From Lachnospiraceae bacterium (GTDB taxonomy: Bacteria > Bacillota > Clostridia > Lachnospirales > Lachnospiraceae): DNA of 64,000 bases. The stretch spans positions 1,054,001 to 1,118,000 of the forward strand of contig CABJAM010000001.1 of assembly GCA_902363555.1 (NCBI GenBank), read 5' to 3'. The position numbers and the translations under genes are program-made. This document shows positions 7,944 through 15,862 of this stretch, one piece after another. The number at the start of each line of letters is the position of its first letter. Positions within the stretch are counted from its first letter, which is position 1. The notes under the pieces are model-generated. The model was not told the origin of the DNA and ran no database searches. It saw only the letters and a program-made list of their open reading frames with translations.

Positions 7944-9485
7944 ATGTTTTGTAGCCATTGTGGGGCTGAATTAGAAGACGATGCCAAGGTGTGCAGCCAG
8001 TGTGGGCAGCCGATCGCAGATAACGGTCAGGCCAGAAAACATTCCGCTGCATCAAGAATACGCAGGATAAATATAGAAGACGCAGAGAACGCACAGGAAA
8101 GCCGGCGGCCGGCAGCCAGTGTACATCCTGCGCACGATATGACGGAACAACTGCCGGATTTATCGTCAGTGGAATTGGAAAGCGGTATATCTGGTAATAG
8201 TATTGGCCAAAATACATTAAATTTAAATGAAGTGGTCCGGGCAGCCAGAAACACGGATGCAGTGAGCGCAGACACAGTGAAGCTCGATCCGGTGAGCACA
8301 GACTCGGTAAAGCTTGATGCGGTTAGCACAGATACAGTAAAGCTTGATGCGGTTAGCACAGATACAGTGAAGCTCGATCCGGTGAGCACAGATACGATAA
8401 AGCTTGATGCGGTTAGCACAGACACAGTAAAACTGGATCCAATCAGCGACGATGCTATACGTTCCGGAACATCGGATGTATGCAAATCTGATGCAGATAG
8501 GATCGGTTCGGGTAGGTTTGATTCGGATAGGATCGATTCGGACAGATTCCAGTCGGGCGAACCGGAGCCGGATGCGGCAAGTCAGGATACGGTAATTCTG
8601 GATGCACTGGATTTTGATACGGTCAGTCTCGATGGTCTGGACCTTAGCTCTGTGGACCTGGAGGATGAGGACCCGGAAGCTGGTTCCGGTGATTTTTATA
8701 CATATGGCAGCGATGTACCATCAGAAAAAATGGATGCAAACGAAGGCGAAACGCCGCATAGAAATATTAAAGAATACCATACAGAAGAAAATGGAAATCC
8801 GGGTCACAGCCGCGGAAAAAACGCCAGAATAGGCGGGCATGACAGGAGCGGAAAAGGGGGCGGAAGCGGCGAATATTTTGGAATGGGAAGAAACGCCAAA
8901 AGCGCTGAATATCGCGGAAGTGGTAAAGGCTCCGAAATAGGCGGGCATGGCGGGAGCAATAGCGCAAGCAGAAGCAACAAGAACAGCGGAAGCAGCAAGA
9001 ACAGTAAAAACAGCAAGAACAGTGGAAGCGGTGTCTGGGCGGCCGTGGGCGCTCTGCTTGTTCTGGCGGTGATCGTGGGCGCTGTGGTGTTCATGTTCCG
9101 CAACAAAGTCGGCGGACCGAATTATTCGGACATGATTCTTTCTGGAAATGAATACTATACAGAAGGCAGCTATGATAAAGCAGCCGAGCTGTTTAACAAG
9201 GCGGTGGAGGCTTTCCCAGAAAAGACAGAAGGCTATATGGGGCTGGCGGATGTATATATTGCTCAGAAGGATGAAGCGAAGGCGGCGCAGATCCTGGAGG
9301 AAGGGTATGACCGGACCCACAGCGGCGAATTAAAGCAGAAGCTTGACGAATTGCAGGGAAATGCACCGGATACGGATAAGCCCACAGAGGCTCCGCCTCA
9401 AACCGATGCACCGGTACAGACCACAGCGCCTGCATCGGAATCGTCGGCTATGCCGCATAATCAGGGGGAAAGTGGAGAATCTTAA
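7944..9485 (+). CDS. Zinc-ribbon, repeat-rich, single-pass membrane protein with TPR-type C-terminus
   Basis: A 513-residue multidomain protein. Residues 1-25 form a zinc ribbon (CSHCG ... CSQCGQ). About 105-170 is a tandem repeat of the 10-residue unit (A/P)VSTDTVKLD. A low-complexity Asp/Ser/Gly/Lys-rich stretch follows. One transmembrane helix lies near 365-390 (AAVGALLVLAVIVGAVVF). Then comes a TPR-like segment (SGNEYYTEGSYDKAAELFNK) and a Thr/Pro-rich tail. Zinc ribbon plus membrane helix plus extracytoplasmic TPR is a common clostridial layout, usually without assigned function. The ATG at 7944 has GAGGTG 6 nt upstream, while the in-frame GTG at 7935 overlaps that site. Probably an envelope scaffold. 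Confidence 0.75.
   Translation: MFCSHCGAELEDDAKVCSQCGQPIADNGQARKHSAASRIRRINIEDAENAQESRRPAASVHPAHDMTEQLPDLSSVELESGISGNSIGQNTLNLNEVVRAARNTDAVSADTVKLDPVSTDSVKLDAVSTDTVKLDAVSTDTVKLDPVSTDTIKLDAVSTDTVKLDPISDDAIRSGTSDVCKSDADRIGSGRFDSDRIDSDRFQSGEPEPDAASQDTVILDALDFDTVSLDGLDLSSVDLEDEDPEAGSGDFYTYGSDVPSEKMDANEGETPHRNIKEYHTEENGNPGHSRGKNARIGGHDRSGKGGGSGEYFGMGRNAKSAEYRGSGKGSEIGGHGGSNSASRSNKNSGSSKNSKNSKNSGSGVWAAVGALLVLAVIVGAVVFMFRNKVGGPNYSDMILSGNEYYTEGSYDKAAELFNKAVEAFPEKTEGYMGLADVYIAQKDEAKAAQILEEGYDRTHSGELKQKLDELQGNAPDTDKPTEAPPQTDAPVQTTAPASESSAMPHNQGESGES
8259..8448 (+). repeat. 30-bp in-frame tandem repeat (10-aa unit)
   Basis: Six near-identical 30-bp units start at 8259, 8289, 8319, 8349, 8379 and 8409, with a degenerate seventh. 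They encode (A/P)VSTDTVKLD. Third-position differences between units are few, which points to recent duplication or homogenisation by slippage. Confidence 0.85.
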
Positions 9486-9677
9486 AATTTGGAATGATTT
9501 ATAAATAAAGAATGGTCCGGATTGACGCCGATTCCCCCGAAATTCTCCAATCAGGGGATGTTCTATCCGCATATAAAAGGGTATACTTCCATTAGGATTT
9601 GTCAGAGGTTTCTTGGGAAATCATTGACGTGCCTGTCCGATGGGGCAGATTTGATAATTAAAACGGAGGTAGACCAA

Positions 9678-10142
9678 ATGAATCAGCTAGCCACAGGAGG
9701 CTTTATAGCAAAAAAGAGAAAAGAGAAAAGGCTGACACAGGAACAGTTGGCGGTAAAACTTGGCGTTTCCAATAAAACGATTTCAAAGTGGGAAACCGGT
9801 AAGTGTATGCCCGATTACAGTATTGTAAAAAGCTTGTGTGACGAATTAGAAATCACGGTTGCCGAGCTTCTGGATGGTGAGGAAGCGGAAGAAAAAAGTG
9901 TACGTGTTTACGATGATGAGCAGGTTATGGATTTGTTAAAGCGAACGCAGGCATTGGAGAAACAAAGAAGTTTATTATATGGAATACTGTTCATTGTGAT
10001 AGGGATTGCTTTACAGGCACTATCCCATATGATTGGCGGTTCTGGTGTGAAGAACTTTTTTTCCGGACTTTTATTTGGTTTATCCATCGTTGAAATACTG
10101 GTCGGTGTGTATATTATAATAAGAAATATTGCAGAACGATAG
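9678..10142 (+). CDS. XRE-family regulator with hydrophobic C-terminal tail
   Basis: A 154-residue protein. Residues 8-65 are a Cro/C1-type helix-turn-helix (KRKEKRLTQEQLAVKLGV, then SNKTISKWETGKCMPD). Residues about 100-150 contain two hydrophobic segments (LLYGILFIVIGIALQAL and FFSGLLFGLSIVEILVGVYIII). The HTH would therefore be tethered to the membrane or regulated by it, a layout common in Firmicutes XRE proteins of this type. ATG 9678 is preceded by CGGAGGT. Upstream in-frame starts lack a ribosome site and add a segment without family character. The gene is monocistronic and convergent with the ABC importer operon. Targets unknown. Confidence 0.85.
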   Translation: MNQLATGGFIAKKRKEKRLTQEQLAVKLGVSNKTISKWETGKCMPDYSIVKSLCDELEITVAELLDGEEAEEKSVRVYDDEQVMDLLKRTQALEKQRSLLYGILFIVIGIALQALSHMIGGSGVKNFFSGLLFGLSIVEILVGVYIIIRNIAER

Positions 10143-10147
10143 TCACT

Positions 10148-10181
10148 GTGGCCCCTGGGAATGATAAATTCCAGGGGCCAC
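10148..10181. terminator. Strong hairpin between convergent HTH and ABC importer genes
   Basis: GTGGCCCCTGG and CCAGGGGCCAC form an 11-bp GC-rich stem, extendable inside the loop. The following GATGATTTT gives only a short U-run on the plus strand, and there is none on the minus strand. It is positioned as a shared terminator. Confidence 0.6.
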
Positions 10182-10193
10182 GATGATTTTATA

Positions 10194-10967
10194 TCAATTA
10201 CCACATTCAATACTGATCTGGTTAAATTCTGTCAAAAGATCATCCACGCTCAGCGCTGCCTTCTCGCTTCCGGAGCGGTCGATAACACATTCCCCCTGAT
10301 GCATCATAATCAGCCGGTTGCCATACTCTACGGCATATCTGAGGTTATGGGTGACCATCATGGTTGTCAGATGTTTTTCTTTGACGATCTTGTCGGTGAG
10401 CTCCATGATTAGGTCGGCGGTTTTCGGGTCCAGGGCAGCGGTATGCTCATCCAGGATCAAAAATTCAATGGGTGTCATGGTTGACATAAGTAATGCCATC
10501 GCCTGGCGCTGACCGCCGGAGAGGGCGCCCACCTTTGTGTCCATTTTATTTTCAAGACCGAGATTTAACTGTGAGAGCATTTCCCGATAGGCATCGATAC
10601 GTTTTTTGTTCGTACCGCGGCGAAGGTTATAGGATTGGCCCTTGTTATCAGCGATGGACATATTTTCCAGAATGGTCATGCTTGGGCAGGTACCCATGGC
10701 GGGATTTTGGAAGACTCGGCCAATGCGGGCGTAGCGGCGGAAATCTTTTTCGTTCGTAATATTTTTACCATGGATTTCGATGGTTCCGCTTTCGATGGGG
10801 ATATTGCCGCAAATGATATTTAGCAGCGACGTTTTCCCGGAGCCGTTGCTTCCGATGATCGATACGAAATCCCCGTCGCCCACAGTCAGGGAAAAATTGG
10901 AAAACAGGCACATTTCATTGAGGGTGCCGGGATTGTAGTATTTATGGATATTTTTTAACTCAAGCAT
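10194..10967 (-). CDS. ABC importer ATP-binding protein, probable tryptophan transporter (TrpZ-like)
   Basis: A 257-residue ATPase with Walker A GSNGSGKTS near residue 39, signature LSGGQRQAMALL near 150 and Walker B EFLILDEHTAALDPKT. The His in place of Pro after the catalytic Glu (DEHTAALDP) is typical of the ATPases that serve the ABC_sub_bind/permease family found in trpXYZ-like operons. It is the last gene of a minus-strand operon with the permease (8-nt overlap) and the lipoprotein upstream. It is cytoplasmic and energises uptake. The substrate is inferred from the T-box leader of the operon, not from this protein. Confidence 0.85.
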   Translation of the reverse strand: MLELKNIHKYYNPGTLNEMCLFSNFSLTVGDGDFVSIIGSNGSGKTSLLNIICGNIPIESGTIEIHGKNITNEKDFRRYARIGRVFQNPAMGTCPSMTILENMSIADNKGQSYNLRRGTNKKRIDAYREMLSQLNLGLENKMDTKVGALSGGQRQAMALLMSTMTPIEFLILDEHTAALDPKTADLIMELTDKIVKEKHLTTMMVTHNLRYAVEYGNRLIMMHQGECVIDRSGSEKAALSVDDLLTEFNQISIECGN

Positions 10968-11844
10968 TGATCTTCACCTTCTTTTTGCGGTCCATGCTGA
11001 TCACGAGAATGATCAAAAACAATACGGCTGTAATTAATTTCATGCTGGTGGAATCCAGGCCCAGGGCGATGGCAATGGCGACACAGGCTTTATATAATAT
11101 GGAACCGATGATCACCGAGGAGGTTGCCCGAAGCAGCGTGATATTTTTAAATAAATTGGTTCCGATAATAACGCTGGCCAGACCGATGACGATGGTGCCG
11201 GTACCAAAGGAAATATCAAAAAAACGTTCCTCATGGGCGTAAACTGCGCCGCCCAGCGCCACAAGTCCGTTGGAGATGGCCAGGCCGACGATTTTTACAA
11301 GCCCTTTGTCCTTGGAAAGGCAGGTCACCAGTGTGTCATTATCCCCCACGGCCCGCAGCAGATAACCGGAGCGGGTTTTCATATACCAGTCCAGAAGATA
11401 TTTGGCGATCAGGGTAATGATCACAATAATGATCAGTGTGCGGTACGGCTTTAAAAACTCCGGAAAAATGGCGTTCAGAAGGTCATTGTCAAAAATTGTC
11501 TGTTTACTGAATAATGGAACATTGGCCTTGCCGGCAATTTTCAGATTGATCGTATAAAGGGCCGTCATCATAATAATACCGGAGAGCAGATCTCTTACCT
11601 TTAATTTAACATGGATCAGGCCCGTGCAGATCCCGGCCAGGACTCCGGCCCCGAAGGCGGCCAACAGGGCGAGATAAGGATTGATCCCCTTTGTGACCAG
11701 AACAGCGGCCACGGCAGCTCCCAGGGGAAAGCTGCCGTCCACGGTCAGATCGGGGAAATCCAGTATTTTGTATGTGATATAAACACCCAGAGCCATGATT
11801 CCGAAAATAAGGCCCTGTTCAAGTATGCCTAATAGAATACTCAT
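10960..11844 (-). CDS. ABC importer permease, probable tryptophan transporter (TrpY-like)
   Basis: A 294-residue integral membrane protein with about eight to nine hydrophobic segments, of the branched-chain/ABC_sub_bind-associated permease type. It shows YITYKILDFPDLTVDGSFPLGAA near the N-terminus and AVGDNDTLVTCLSKDKG in the coupling region, both usual in this family. The start at 11844 (MSILLG) is preferred over the ATG 9 nt upstream because AGGAG abuts that upstream ATG and is correctly spaced for the downstream one. It overlaps the ATPase gene by 8 nt, so translation is coupled. Confidence 0.85.
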   Translation of the reverse strand: MSILLGILEQGLIFGIMALGVYITYKILDFPDLTVDGSFPLGAAVAAVLVTKGINPYLALLAAFGAGVLAGICTGLIHVKLKVRDLLSGIIMMTALYTINLKIAGKANVPLFSKQTIFDNDLLNAIFPEFLKPYRTLIIIVIITLIAKYLLDWYMKTRSGYLLRAVGDNDTLVTCLSKDKGLVKIVGLAISNGLVALGGAVYAHEERFFDISFGTGTIVIGLASVIIGTNLFKNITLLRATSSVIIGSILYKACVAIAIALGLDSTSMKLITAVLFLIILVISMDRKKKVKINA

Positions 11845-11944
11845 AATCTGCATCTCCTAAATATATGATGTGCGGCCGGCGTCTAAGTTACCGGTGCGGC
11901 CCGGGCCGCGTAAGTTTATCATGCCCGGCCTTTGCCGCGTGCAT

Positions 11945-13093
11945 TTACTCTGCTGTGATCTCCGTAAATATTTCCGCATTTTCAATAACGGCCGGGTCCA
12001 CGGCAACGCCTAAATTATCCGCAACCGCCTGATTGAAGTATATGCTGTAATCCTCAAAGGTTTCGTAAGGCATTTCACCTGCGGCAGCCTCGCCCTTTAA
12101 TATCTTTGCTGCCATCTGCCCGGTCTTTTTGCCAAGCTCGATATAATCGATCCCTGCGGCGGCCAGACAGCCAATCTTTACCTGCTCGATCTCGCTGCCA
12201 AATACAGGGATATTTTTTTCGCCGGCCTTGGCCAGGATCGTGGGGAGGCCCTGTACGACCGTGTTGTCTGTAAGATTATTGAGGCAGTCCACCTTAGTAA
12301 GGATATTGTCGGCAGCCAGAGGAATATCTGCGGCTGTGGAAATACCCACGTCGACGATCTCAAAACCATAGCTGGCAGCTTTTTCTTTGTATTCTTCAAT
12401 GGTGGAAATGGAGTTGACTTCGCTGGTCGTGTACATGATGCCAATGGTTTTGGCTTCCGGAAGCATATTGCGGATCATCTCCAGTTGAGCGTCCACCGGC
12501 AGCTTATCGGATGTACCGGTTACATTGCCCACGGGCATTTTATCCTCGCCGGCCAGCTCTGCGGCTACCGGGTCGGTCACTGCGGTGTAGATTACCGGGA
12601 TGTTGGCATCCAGAGCGGCATTGTAGCAGCTTAACGCACTGGGCGTCGCGATGGCGCAGATCATATCCGGCTTGCCTGCGGCGAACTGGGAAGCGATCTG
12701 GCTGGCGGCTCCGGAATCAGCCTGGGCGTTTTGAAACTCAAGGGTCAGGTTTTCACCTTCCACAAAGCCTTCGCTGGCCAGGCCCTCGATAAAGCCCTGG
12801 CGGCAGTTGTCAAGAGAGCCGTGCTCGGCGTACTGGGTGATGAAAATTTTATATGTTTTTCCGTCGCCGGCAGCGTTAGCGCTGCTGTCTGTTGTGGTAT
12901 CCGCAGCGGCTGTCGTTTCCGGAGCCTGGGAATCTGTGGCATCGGCTGCCTGTGTACTTTGGTCCGGGGCAGTGGCAGCCGGAGCGGTTGTATCCGCTGG
13001 ATTTTTGCCGGTGTTGCCGCTGTTTCCGCAGCCGGTGATCGTGGCGGCGGCTAAGGTAAGTGTCAATAATGCTGCGATAATTTTCTTTTTCAT
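11945..13093 (-). CDS. ABC importer substrate-binding lipoprotein, probable tryptophan-binding (TrpX-like)
   Basis: A 382-residue lipoprotein. The signal peptide and lipobox (AAATITGC, Cys at residue 22) are followed by a Thr/Ala-rich linker of about 45 residues. A periplasmic-binding-type domain of the ABC_sub_bind family comes next (YKIFITQYAEHGSLDNCRQG, then IGIMYTTSEVNSISTIEEYKE). It is the first gene of the operon and sits directly behind a T-box leader with a UGG specifier, which links the operon to tryptophan supply. The known Firmicutes trpXYZ operons have the same order. AAGGAGGA precedes the ATG. Tyrosine or another aromatic substrate would be an alternative if the specifier reading were wrong. 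Confidence 0.85.
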   Translation of the reverse strand: MKKKIIAALLTLTLAAATITGCGNSGNTGKNPADTTAPAATAPDQSTQAADATDSQAPETTAAADTTTDSSANAAGDGKTYKIFITQYAEHGSLDNCRQGFIEGLASEGFVEGENLTLEFQNAQADSGAASQIASQFAAGKPDMICAIATPSALSCYNAALDANIPVIYTAVTDPVAAELAGEDKMPVGNVTGTSDKLPVDAQLEMIRNMLPEAKTIGIMYTTSEVNSISTIEEYKEKAASYGFEIVDVGISTAADIPLAADNILTKVDCLNNLTDNTVVQGLPTILAKAGEKNIPVFGSEIEQVKIGCLAAAGIDYIELGKKTGQMAAKILKGEAAAGEMPYETFEDYSIYFNQAVADNLGVAVDPAVIENAEIFTEITAE

Positions 13094-13162
13094 AATAAGG
13101 TTCCTCCTTGTTGTTCAAACCTGACGATTCAAAAGGGGATATGGAACAGGCTTTCCACAAAT

Positions 13163-13440
13163 AAAAAAACGCCTCAAACATATACTATGCTTGAGACGGT
13201 ATAATATCCGCGGTGCCACTCAAATTGACTTACGCCCACTTTTTAAATGTACTGACATACACTCCTTATTGATAACGGGTTTGGTTCCCGACAGCGCCTA
13301 CTTTGTAACATTTCGGGCCGCCCTCAAAAGTCCATTCGGCTTTAAACTCAATGCGGCCTTCCCACCATCGGCTGCTCTCTGTGAAATCGTTTGGAAGCTT
13401 ACTTCTCTTTCTCATCGGTTTGGTTTGGTTGTATTTGGTT
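13163..13440 (-). promoter_or_regulatory. T-box riboswitch leader, UGG (Trp) specifier, with terminator
   Basis: Read on the minus strand, the leader has an AGAGAG loop followed by a GGTGGGAAGG segment in stem I. A specifier region GAATGGAC follows (UGG complement at 13332-13334). The T-box core TTTGAGTGGCACCGCGG lies at about 13206-13222, close to the consensus AGGGTGGNACCGCG. The terminator stem (arms within 13173-13195) is followed by a run of T at 13163-13169. Uncharged tRNA-Trp would stabilise the antiterminator and allow expression of the importer. The T-box identity is firm. The codon assignment is by eye from position and the following A. Confidence 0.88.
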
Positions 13441-13446
13441 TTTTCA

Positions 13447-13475
13447 AGAATAATACTTTTCAAAACATTTGTCAA
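13447..13475 (-). promoter_or_regulatory. Sigma-A-type promoter of the T-box/importer operon
   Basis: On the minus strand TTGACA (13470-13475) and TATTCT (13447-13452) are separated by exactly 17 nt. Transcription would start just before the T-box leader. Confidence 0.8.
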
Positions 13476-13497
13476 GAGTGAATTTTCAAAATTTTAT

Positions 13498-13543
13498 AGT
13501 TACTATTCACGGGGCTTGGCTCAGCCCCTCGTGAATAGTTACA
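13498..13543. repeat. Palindromic hairpin element
   Basis: GTTACTATTCACG and CGTGAATAGTTAC flank a GGGGCT/AGCCCC inner stem, with one mismatch in the outer arm. It lies between the end of the histidine kinase gene and the importer promoter. There is no clear U-run on the minus strand, so it may be a weak terminator or a dispersed palindromic element. Confidence 0.6.
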
Positions 13544-13550
13544 AATTTTG

Positions 13551-14873
13551 TTACAGCCGCAATATAACAGAAGCATAAAACATATTCCCCTTTTTACGAA
13601 AATCAGCCGCACCGCGATATCTGGAAGCGATTTCCCGGATGGAAGCAGCCCCGATCCCGGTTCCACTGCGCTTGGAGGACAGGAGTGTATCTCCAAGCAT
13701 TTTTACCTCGGTGGTGCAGGTGTTATCTGTGAGGATGAACAGATCATTTTTTTGCATCGTAATCCGCAGGTGTATCTCAGTTCGGGGTTTATTTTCACGT
13801 ATGCAGGCTTCCACGGCATTTTCAAGAAGATTGCCCAAAAGGACAGCGATATCCGTGTCAGTGACTGGACAGCTTTCCGGCAGGGAGATGCGGGCGTCAA
13901 AGCGGATGCCCTGTTCTCTGGCCAGGGCTGCATAGTAGCATACGATGGCGTTGACGATCTCGTTGCGGGAGAAAAGCTCCATCGTATCCGGCGGCAGTTC
14001 CTTTTTATACAGATCGATATATTCGGCAAGGCCCTCCCGGTCGTTGCCGTCGATGTAGGACTGGACCACGGCCAGATGCTGCCGGAGATCATGCCGTGCT
14101 TTCCTTGTAGCTTCCATATTTGCCGTAAGACTGTCCATCTGTCTTTTTTGAGACTGAAGGCTTAGATCTGCATATTTGAGCGATTCCTCAAGCTGCGTCC
14201 GCTGCTTTGAAATTTCCAGGACGCGCAGAACGATATAGGATACATAGCAGGCGCCCAGCAGCATGAGATAGCGGGAAATGAGAAACTGCCAGGTGGCGTA
14301 GGCGTAAACGTCATCTGCGGTACAGTAGAGGATACCCATCAGTGTGGAGAACAGAGGAATGAGCCACATATATTTCCATAACTTACGGTCATTGATCTTC
14401 AACGCATTGGCAATCATGTGATTGAGAAAATGAAATATGTACGGGCAGGTCAAAATATATACGATGATACGGACAAGGTTGTAGATCAGATACGGATGCT
14501 GATCCGAAAAATCCCAGAAAAAATGGCTTTCAATAAAATTGGCGTTGCCAAATACGAAGAAGGACCAGGCGATCATAAGCAAATATGTATACATTAACCG
14601 GGGGAAGCTTTCTTTGATGAGCAGAAAAGAAAACACCAGATTGATCCCCATAAAGCCGTAACGCATCAGCGTTGTGACCTGGGCGGCCGCCGCATAGCCA
14701 TCGAGATTGACGTAGTAAAAACACATGCTGTTGACCGCAGAGATCGCGACCATCACCAGCACGATAAATCGGAACGGGATTCTCAGCCGGTCACGGAACA
14801 ACCAGTATCTGGGCAGCCCAAAAGGAATAAAATCCAGAAACGGAAAAAGTAAAGTCATAAATGTATTCATCAT
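13551..14873 (-). CDS. AgrC-like sensor histidine kinase (GHKL/HPK10 type)
   Basis: A 440-residue membrane kinase. About six hydrophobic segments fill residues 1-210. A coiled region follows, then the dimerisation/phosphoacceptor segment KARHDLRQHLAVVQSYIDG (His in RHDLRQH near residue 265). The C-terminal GHKL ATPase has LLGNLLENAVEACIRE (N-box) and SGTGIGAASIREIASRYRG (G2 box). This matches the HPK10 kinases that sense peptides or small ligands and pair with LytTR regulators. It is translationally coupled (4-nt overlap) to the response regulator gene upstream. No agrB or agrD-like gene is visible near it, so its signal is unknown. Confidence 0.9.
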   Translation of the reverse strand: MMNTFMTLLFPFLDFIPFGLPRYWLFRDRLRIPFRFIVLVMVAISAVNSMCFYYVNLDGYAAAAQVTTLMRYGFMGINLVFSFLLIKESFPRLMYTYLLMIAWSFFVFGNANFIESHFFWDFSDQHPYLIYNLVRIIVYILTCPYIFHFLNHMIANALKINDRKLWKYMWLIPLFSTLMGILYCTADDVYAYATWQFLISRYLMLLGACYVSYIVLRVLEISKQRTQLEESLKYADLSLQSQKRQMDSLTANMEATRKARHDLRQHLAVVQSYIDGNDREGLAEYIDLYKKELPPDTMELFSRNEIVNAIVCYYAALAREQGIRFDARISLPESCPVTDTDIAVLLGNLLENAVEACIRENKPRTEIHLRITMQKNDLFILTDNTCTTEVKMLGDTLLSSKRSGTGIGAASIREIASRYRGAADFRKKGNMFYASVILRL

Positions 14874-15661
14874 ACTAAAATATCCTCCCTTATACGTTGA
14901 AAAAGGTAGTCATTATATTTCTTTTCAATCGCCTTGCGGTCACGCTTGCGAAAGGGAACGCGGTCACTGTTAACCATGACAAAATTCAGCGTTTCGATAT
15001 ATTCAGCCTTATCCATATTGATCAGGCAGCCGCGGTAACACGATAAAAACTGAGGATAAGGTGAGAGCAGCAGCTCCAGCTCTGAAAAAGAAAGGCGAAG
15101 ACGCAGTATACCGCGGTTTTCCGTCTGGATACGGACATAATGGTCATCCCGGTCACACCAGAGGATTTCACCGAGAAGAATCTTTTCACCGGCGGCATTG
15201 ATAAAACGTCCATTGCGGATCTTACCGATATTAGCCTGCTGCATGGCTTTGACAAAAGCGTCATACGTATAGGGCTTTACAAGATATCCGCAGGCCCGGA
15301 CCGTGTAGCTTTCGACAGCATATTCACGGCTGGAGGTGACGAATATGATCGCGGCCAGATCATCCTTTTCACGGACCGCACAAGCTGTCTCGATGCCGGA
15401 CAGGCCGTCCATATACTGGTCGATAAAGATCATATCATAAGCTTCCGTATTAAATTGCTCAAGAAAGTCGGTACCGTTTTCAAATGTATCAATGGTCATT
15501 GCTTCACCAGCGTAGTATTGTTTCGCAAATTGCAGGATATCCCTGCTCAGATTATTTCGGCATTGTAAGACGTCATCAATCACTGCAATATTCATAATTT
15601 CTGATATGTTCTGTCTGCGCAGTATGACAGAACCCTCCTTCCCCGAGGTATTTTGATCCAT
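14870..15661 (-). CDS. AgrA-like response regulator (receiver plus LytTR DNA-binding domain)
   Basis: A protein of about 263 residues. The receiver opens with MNIAVIDD and has the phosphoacceptor Asp in YDMIFIDQYMDG and the KP motif in GYLVKPYTYDAF. The LytTR domain follows (IRNGRFINAAGEKILLGEILWCDRDDHY ... FLSCYRGCLINMDKAEYIE). The start at 15661 (MDQNTSGK) is chosen because AAGGAG lies 7 nt upstream. MNIAVIDD itself, 22 codons in, has no ribosome site but is where homologues usually begin, so the extra N-terminus is uncertain. It forms an operon with the AgrC-like kinase. It is divergent from the envelope cluster, whose first gene encodes a receiver resembling this one. Confidence 0.88.
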   Translation of the reverse strand: MDQNTSGKEGSVILRRQNISEIMNIAVIDDVLQCRNNLSRDILQFAKQYYAGEAMTIDTFENGTDFLEQFNTEAYDMIFIDQYMDGLSGIETACAVREKDDLAAIIFVTSSREYAVESYTVRACGYLVKPYTYDAFVKAMQQANIGKIRNGRFINAAGEKILLGEILWCDRDDHYVRIQTENRGILRLRLSFSELELLLSPYPQFLSCYRGCLINMDKAEYIETLNFVMVNSDRVPFRKRDRKAIEKKYNDYLFQRIREDILV

Positions 15662-15679
15662 GGTAAACTCCTTGTAATA

Positions 15680-15708
15680 AGTATACGTATATTTACTTAC
15701 ATTGTAAA
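15680..15708 (-). promoter_or_regulatory. Promoter of the AgrA/AgrC-like operon
   Basis: On the minus strand TTTACA (15703-15708) and TATACT (15680-15685) are separated by 17 nt. The intervening ATACGTATAC-type palindrome could be an autoregulatory site, which is inference. Confidence 0.65.
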
Positions 15709-15862
15709 CAAAAAACGTCCTCAGCGGGTATGCAAAATGCGGCCAAAAGCTGCGTATTTGAGCCACTAAATTGATTTTATGTCCGGCGTCCTGTAATGTA
15801 AACTTATAGATCAGACGCAGGACGTAGTACATATTCAAATATCCTGGTTAGGAGGCGGAAAA

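Noticed and set aside
8721..9320. Long antisense frame opposite the zinc-ribbon/TPR gene
   Set aside because: The residue composition is a by-product of the repeat-rich coding strand; no ribosome site and no family signature.
13551..15661. Complete agr quorum-sensing system
   Set aside because: Only the receptor and regulator are present; no AgrB-like protease or AgrD-like peptide gene was found on either strand nearby.
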